From Balneola sp. (GTDB lineage: Bacteria; Bacteroidota; Rhodothermia; Balneolales; Balneolaceae), in assembly GCA_002720745.1 (NCBI GenBank), contig PBJO01000017.1, positions 1 to 37,518 on the forward strand: a stretch of DNA of 37,518 nucleotides, read 5' to 3'. A model generated the notes under the pieces. The model was not told the DNA's origin. It ran no database searches and was given only the letters and a program-made list of their open reading frames with translations. Each line of letters begins with the position of its first letter. Position 1 is the first letter of the stretch. Of the stretch, positions 33,822-37,518 are shown piece by piece. The translations under genes were made by a program, and so were the position numbers.

Positions 33822-35021
33822 TTAGTGAGACATTTCAAGCGAGTCTACAATTGCTTCTTTGATTATCTCTAATGTTTCAACTAACAGGTTCATAGGTATC
33901 GTTAACGGGGGCGCAAGCCTAATGAGGGTATTTGAATGAAGAGTCCAACCCAACAATATTCCCTTGTTAAAACAGTATTCTACTACCATTTGTGTCAATT
34001 CACGGTCACGTAACTCAAGACCTAACATGGCCCCCATACCCCTCAATTCTACAATACCGGAACCTTTCAAAATAGCTCTAGCATGTTTTTCAATTATCCT
34101 AGCCTTAGAAGTATAATTTCCTTGTTTTAATACCCTCAGATTAGCTAAAGCCGCGGCTGCACTAACTGGATGACCACCAAAGGTTGTGACATGATTGAGT
34201 GGGGGTTCGTACATAAAGCTTTTGAAACGTTCTCGAGAGGACACAAAAGCACCCATGGGCATTCCACCTGACATGGCCTTTGCAAGACATAAAATATCAG
34301 GGACTACTTGGTAATGTTCAAAAGCAAAAAAGCAGCCTGTACGTGCAAAACCTGATTGAATTTCGTCAAAAATCAATACTGCTCCAACATCGGTGCAGCG
34401 GTTTCTCAACGCCTGTAGCCACTTTTGATTAGCAGGTATCACTCCACCTTCTCCTTGAATAGGCTCAACAATAACTGCCGCGGTTTCTGTATCAATCTTG
34501 GTTAGGTCATCCAAATTATTAAAATGCAAAAAAGACACATCCGGAAGTAGGGGTAAATAAGGATCTCTGTAGACATTACGCCCCGTTACACTTAAGGAAC
34601 CATGCGTGTCGCCATGATAGGAATTATGAAAAGCCATTAATTTTGTACGATCAGTAGATTTTTTTGCAAGTTTAAGTGCACCTTCATTTGCTTCGGTTCC
34701 GCTGTTCACTAAATACACTTGCTCCAATGGCTCGGGCAATAACTCGACCAATTCTTTGGCAAAATTCCATTGCACATCTTGGACAAACTCACCATATACC
34801 ATGACATGTAGGTGTTTATCCACCTGTTCTTTAATAGCCGATACTACTGCCGGGTGACGGTGGCCTAAACTACTTACAGCGATACCAGAAATAAAATCCA
34901 CATAGCTTTGCCCTTGCTTCGTATGTATGAATGCACCTTCTGCTTTCTCAATCTCTAGGCCTATTGGAGCATCACTCGTCTGAGCTACAAAGTGTTTAAA
35001 TTGCTCTAATGAATACGGCAT
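33822..35021 (-). CDS. Class-III aminotransferase, possibly 4-aminobutyrate aminotransferase
   Basis: PLP enzyme of 399 residues. Family motifs in order: GHRHPAVVSAI, LVNSGTEANEGALKLAK, SYHGDTHG, the cofactor-binding IFDEIQSGFARTG with Asp219, and the Schiff-base lysine Lys248 in CLAKAMSGGMPMGAF. Then TTFGGHP and ELRGMGAMLGLEL follow. Class III covers GABA, acetylornithine and diamine transaminases, which cannot be separated by these motifs. The operon with a succinate-semialdehyde dehydrogenase 16 bases downstream makes GABA:2-oxoglutarate transamination the best guess (GabT-like). The start at 35021 has no visible Shine-Dalgarno. Class assignment is firm, the substrate is not. Confidence 0.9.
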   Translation of the reverse strand: MPYSLEQFKHFVAQTSDAPIGLEIEKAEGAFIHTKQGQSYVDFISGIAVSSLGHRHPAVVSAIKEQVDKHLHVMVYGEFVQDVQWNFAKELVELLPEPLEQVYLVNSGTEANEGALKLAKKSTDRTKLMAFHNSYHGDTHGSLSVTGRNVYRDPYLPLLPDVSFLHFNNLDDLTKIDTETAAVIVEPIQGEGGVIPANQKWLQALRNRCTDVGAVLIFDEIQSGFARTGCFFAFEHYQVVPDILCLAKAMSGGMPMGAFVSSRERFKSFMYEPPLNHVTTFGGHPVSAAAALANLRVLKQGNYTSKARIIEKHARAILKGSGIVELRGMGAMLGLELRDRELTQMVVEYCFNKGILLGWTLHSNTLIRLAPPLTIPMNLLVETLEIIKEAIVDSLEMSH

Positions 35022-35416
35022 ATATGTATTGAGATGGTTTGAAATTGAAAATTAGTATAATTCGAAAATAGTGCGTTTTTAAACATATATATGTTAATTA
35101 TTCAGATAATGCAGAGATTACACTATAAATCACTTTGCTAGTTAAAATGTCAACCGGAAACGAGTTGAGAAAAAAAGTGCTAACCATGTACATATAACAG
35201 GAAACTTAAGTTCTGAGAATTGGGTTAAACATATAATTAAAAATTATTAGTATCTTTAATATACTTATAATTGTAGAATATCGAGTCAAAGAAGCATATG
35301 CTCAGTCAATTTGAGCAGTGATTGCATTCTATTGAATGTACTGCCGTAAATAGAGGGTACATCTCGTTTATCCAAATTAACCTAAATCACTATTCCATAA
35401 AGAAATAATATTATTC
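35022..35416. other. Divergent AT-rich intergenic region
   Basis: About 395 bases without a supported gene. It contains a 14-bp perfect palindrome, AACATATATATGTT, at 35082-35095 near the aminotransferase start, and a GCTCA/TGAGC hairpin near 35308-35325. Promoters for both divergent genes must lie here. I could not fix -35/-10 boxes with confidence. Confidence 0.6.
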
Positions 35417-37518
35417 ATGAAAAAATCTTATTTCCCGGCACTATTCATATTTCTTGGCACTTTAACACTACTTTCGATTTTATTTTTACCCAATATTTGG
35501 GACAAAAGCGCAGTCGAAAGTGTTACGCTTTCAAATGACTCTACTTTCAATCTACCTAAAATCAAGAAAGCTGTAGATTACCGAGCTACCACTAATGAAG
35601 GCAGGCAAGAATATTTATTCAATCTACTTAAAGATCCAGTTAGCCAAGAAATTCCTAGAGGAATAAGAACAAAGGAACTTAACTTTGGCCAAGAGCTTGC
35701 AAATGAGTTAGCTACAAAAGCCAAAGCGATAAATAATATGGCCTGGTCAGAGATAGGGCCTTATGATGTTGGCGGTAGAACTCGCGGTTTAGCTATTGAT
35801 CAGCGTAATTCCAATATTTTACTAGCGGGTGGAGTATCTGGTGGAATTTGGAAAAGTACCGACGGTGGGAAAACATGGATGCTAAAATCAAATCCTGGTG
35901 AGAATTTGGGAGTAACGGATATTGTACAACATCCTAATTCCCTAAATACATGGTATTATACTACTGGAGAATATTACAGCTCGACCGATGCACGAGGGGC
36001 TGGCGGTGGAACTTATTATGGTTCAGGTATTTATAAATCTACCGATAATGGAGAAAGCTGGAGTGTGATTGCATCAACAGAGGATACCGACAACACATTC
36101 AACTCCCCCTTTGACTTTATCAGTGCTATTGAAATTAATCCCACCACTGGGAGCATCTTTTTCACAAGTAATGCTTTTGGTATTTTTCGAACAACAGATG
36201 ATTTTAATACATATTCAGTAGTTTTAGGTGGAGTAAATGAACATCGATATGCCGATATTGAAATCACATCTACTGGTAAGATTTATGGTGTTGTTTCTAC
36301 CGGATTTAGTAGTAGTCAAGGAAACTCAACACCCGGAGTTTATGTTTCTACCGACGATGGAACCAATTGGCAGGATATTACCCCTGACGACTTTCCAACG
36401 ACTCACTATCGCTCTGAGATTGGAGTAGCTCCATCGTTTGAAGATCTTTTTTACTTACTTACCGATACTGGCGGAGGAGCTAATGGACTTAGTTTTTATT
36501 TGTTTGTCACCAGTAATTTAAATTATGTAAGTGCTATAAATAGAAGTGATAATATTCCAAATTTTGGCGGAATGGTTGGTGATTTAAACCCTCAAGGCGG
36601 GTATAATTTGGTGTGTGTGGTTTCTCCAGAAACTCATAATACTGTATTCATTGGAGGTACTAATTTATTCCGATCGAAAAATGGCTTTGGCAGTCCAGTT
36701 AATTCCAGTAATGATCCCGACATTTGGATTGGTGGTTATGCCTATGCAAACAATGTAAGTGGATACAATAACCATCATCCTGACCAGCATAATCTCATTT
36801 TTGATCCTACTAATCCTAAGAGAGCTTTTAGTGCCCAAGATGGCGGTATAAGTGTGACTAATGACATTACCAGTACGCCTGTAGCTTGGAGTTTACGTGA
36901 AGATGGTTATAATGTTACTCAATTCTATACAGTGAGCATACATCCAGACTCTGCAAATACAAAAATTATTGGAGGGACACAAGATAACGGCTCTCCCTTC
37001 TTTAAATTTAATACAAGTGGTAGTCATCCAGCATCTAATGATGTATCTTCAGGGGATGGTTCATTTGCCTATATGGGTAAGAACTATTTTCTAACTTCTT
37101 CACAACGTGGAAGAGTTATTAGGTACAATTATAGTGGAACAGGCGACCCTACGAATTGGTCCTATGTTGCTCCATCAGAAGCAAATGGTCAGTTATTCAT
37201 TCATCCTTTTGCCGTTGATCCATCCAATGAAGATTATGTAGCCTATCCTTCTGGAAATCATATTTTATTAAATAAGGAAATGACTACTTTATCACGTAAT
37301 ACGGGATCAGAAAATATGAATGGTTGGACGCGTTTACGTCATGTATCTGTTGGATCCGGACAAAATATAACTGCCTTAAGTTTTAGTACAAAATATCCGT
37401 CATCTCGATTATATCTTGGTGGTAGCTCTGATTCAGAAAAGCCAAAAATCCTACGAATGGACAATATGGAAGATGACAGCACCTTTACCGTTACTACTAT
37501 AAGTGGTGCAGATGAAGG
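35417..37518 (+). CDS. Exported Asp-box (BNR) beta-propeller protein, 3' end outside window
   Basis: An open frame from ATG 35417 to the window end (700 codons, no stop), so the gene is incomplete. The N-terminus has a signal or anchor segment (KKSYFPALFIFLGTLTLLSILFL). About 90 residues later comes WSEIGPYDVGGRTRGLAIDQ, followed by Asp-box repeats S-x-D-x-G-x-x-W: KSTDGGKTW near residue 148, KSTDNGESW near 208, VSTDDGTNW near 311. Further conserved turns are HHPDQHNLIFDP and GGTQDNGS. This plan fits sortilin/VPS10-like or sialidase-like propellers secreted in this phylum, often through type IX secretion with a C-terminal sorting domain; that part would lie beyond the window. Catalytic residues of sialidases are not evident. 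Confidence 0.8.
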   Translation, partial: MKKSYFPALFIFLGTLTLLSILFLPNIWDKSAVESVTLSNDSTFNLPKIKKAVDYRATTNEGRQEYLFNLLKDPVSQEIPRGIRTKELNFGQELANELATKAKAINNMAWSEIGPYDVGGRTRGLAIDQRNSNILLAGGVSGGIWKSTDGGKTWMLKSNPGENLGVTDIVQHPNSLNTWYYTTGEYYSSTDARGAGGGTYYGSGIYKSTDNGESWSVIASTEDTDNTFNSPFDFISAIEINPTTGSIFFTSNAFGIFRTTDDFNTYSVVLGGVNEHRYADIEITSTGKIYGVVSTGFSSSQGNSTPGVYVSTDDGTNWQDITPDDFPTTHYRSEIGVAPSFEDLFYLLTDTGGGANGLSFYLFVTSNLNYVSAINRSDNIPNFGGMVGDLNPQGGYNLVCVVSPETHNTVFIGGTNLFRSKNGFGSPVNSSNDPDIWIGGYAYANNVSGYNNHHPDQHNLIFDPTNPKRAFSAQDGGISVTNDITSTPVAWSLREDGYNVTQFYTVSIHPDSANTKIIGGTQDNGSPFFKFNTSGSHPASNDVSSGDGSFAYMGKNYFLTSSQRGRVIRYNYSGTGDPTNWSYVAPSEANGQLFIHPFAVDPSNEDYVAYPSGNHILLNKEMTTLSRNTGSENMNGWTRLRHVSVGSGQNITALSFSTKYPSSRLYLGGSSDSEKPKILRMDNMEDDSTFTVTTISGADE

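Noticed and set aside
35082-35095. Palindrome AACATATATATGTT as a regulator site
   Set aside because: It is a simple AT alternation in AT-rich DNA, expected fairly often by chance.
1-37518. tRNA, rRNA, CRISPR array, insertion sequence or prophage
   Set aside because: No cloverleaf, repeat-spacer array, transposase, integrase or phage structural gene could be seen on either strand.

Overview
This window looks like chromosomal DNA of a Gram-negative bacterium of the Bacteroidota / Balneolota-Rhodothermota (FCB) branch. The reasons are: a short primary sigma factor lacking the long N-terminal region (23005-23859), a TonB-dependent receptor with an N-terminal carboxypeptidase-regulatory-like domain, a Reg_prop/Y_Y_Y sensor kinase, lipoproteins, a FadL/OmpP1-like porin, menaquinone genes, AT-rich intergenic DNA and mostly weak Shine-Dalgarno sequences. 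The fused 2-oxoglutarate decarboxylase/dehydrogenase (Kgd type) favours Balneolota or Rhodothermota over classical Bacteroidia, but this placement is inference. No rRNA, tRNA, CRISPR, insertion sequence or prophage was recognised.

Layout: 1-2899 (+) holds the 3' end of menD, then menH and menB (menaquinone synthesis). 2928-4825 (-) is the grpE-dnaJ chaperone operon. 5085-9630 (-) is a TonB-dependent receptor followed directly by an SGNH-hydrolase lipoprotein. A perfect match to the LacI-family operator consensus lies upstream of the receptor (9737-9750). 9939-10673 (+) is a second SGNH hydrolase whose lipoprotein signal is cut off by one in-frame TAA. 10725-14912 is a tesA / ybbA / ybbP divergon: a periplasmic esterase opposite an ABC ATPase plus FtsX-type permease. 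15091-21638 (-) runs sensor kinase, LuxR-type regulator, Tyr/Gly- and Ser/Arg-rich lipoprotein, FadL-like outer-membrane protein. 21711-22832 (+) is a two-domain GNAT-like gene interrupted by three in-frame stops. 23005-28597 (-) holds the primary sigma factor, phosphopentomutase, a GAF/degenerate-GGDEF protein and oligoendopeptidase F. 28762-35021 carries kgd (+), facing a succinate-semialdehyde dehydrogenase and a class-III aminotransferase (-). 35417 to the end is the first 700 codons of an exported Asp-box (BNR) beta-propeller protein.

How the genes fit together: Kgd plus succinate-semialdehyde dehydrogenase can complete the TCA cycle from 2-oxoglutarate to succinate without succinyl-CoA, and the aminotransferase could feed the same semialdehyde from GABA. 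The receptor and its SGNH lipoprotein look like a small envelope uptake-and-deacylation unit. The two-component pair may control the lipoprotein/FadL-like pair beside it.

The most notable signals are the in-frame stop codons, without frameshifts, in two separate genes; the LacI-type operator; the kgd/sad/aminotransferase cluster; and the low-complexity lipoprotein coupled to a porin-like gene. I found no clear evidence for an entirely new defence or mobile system.
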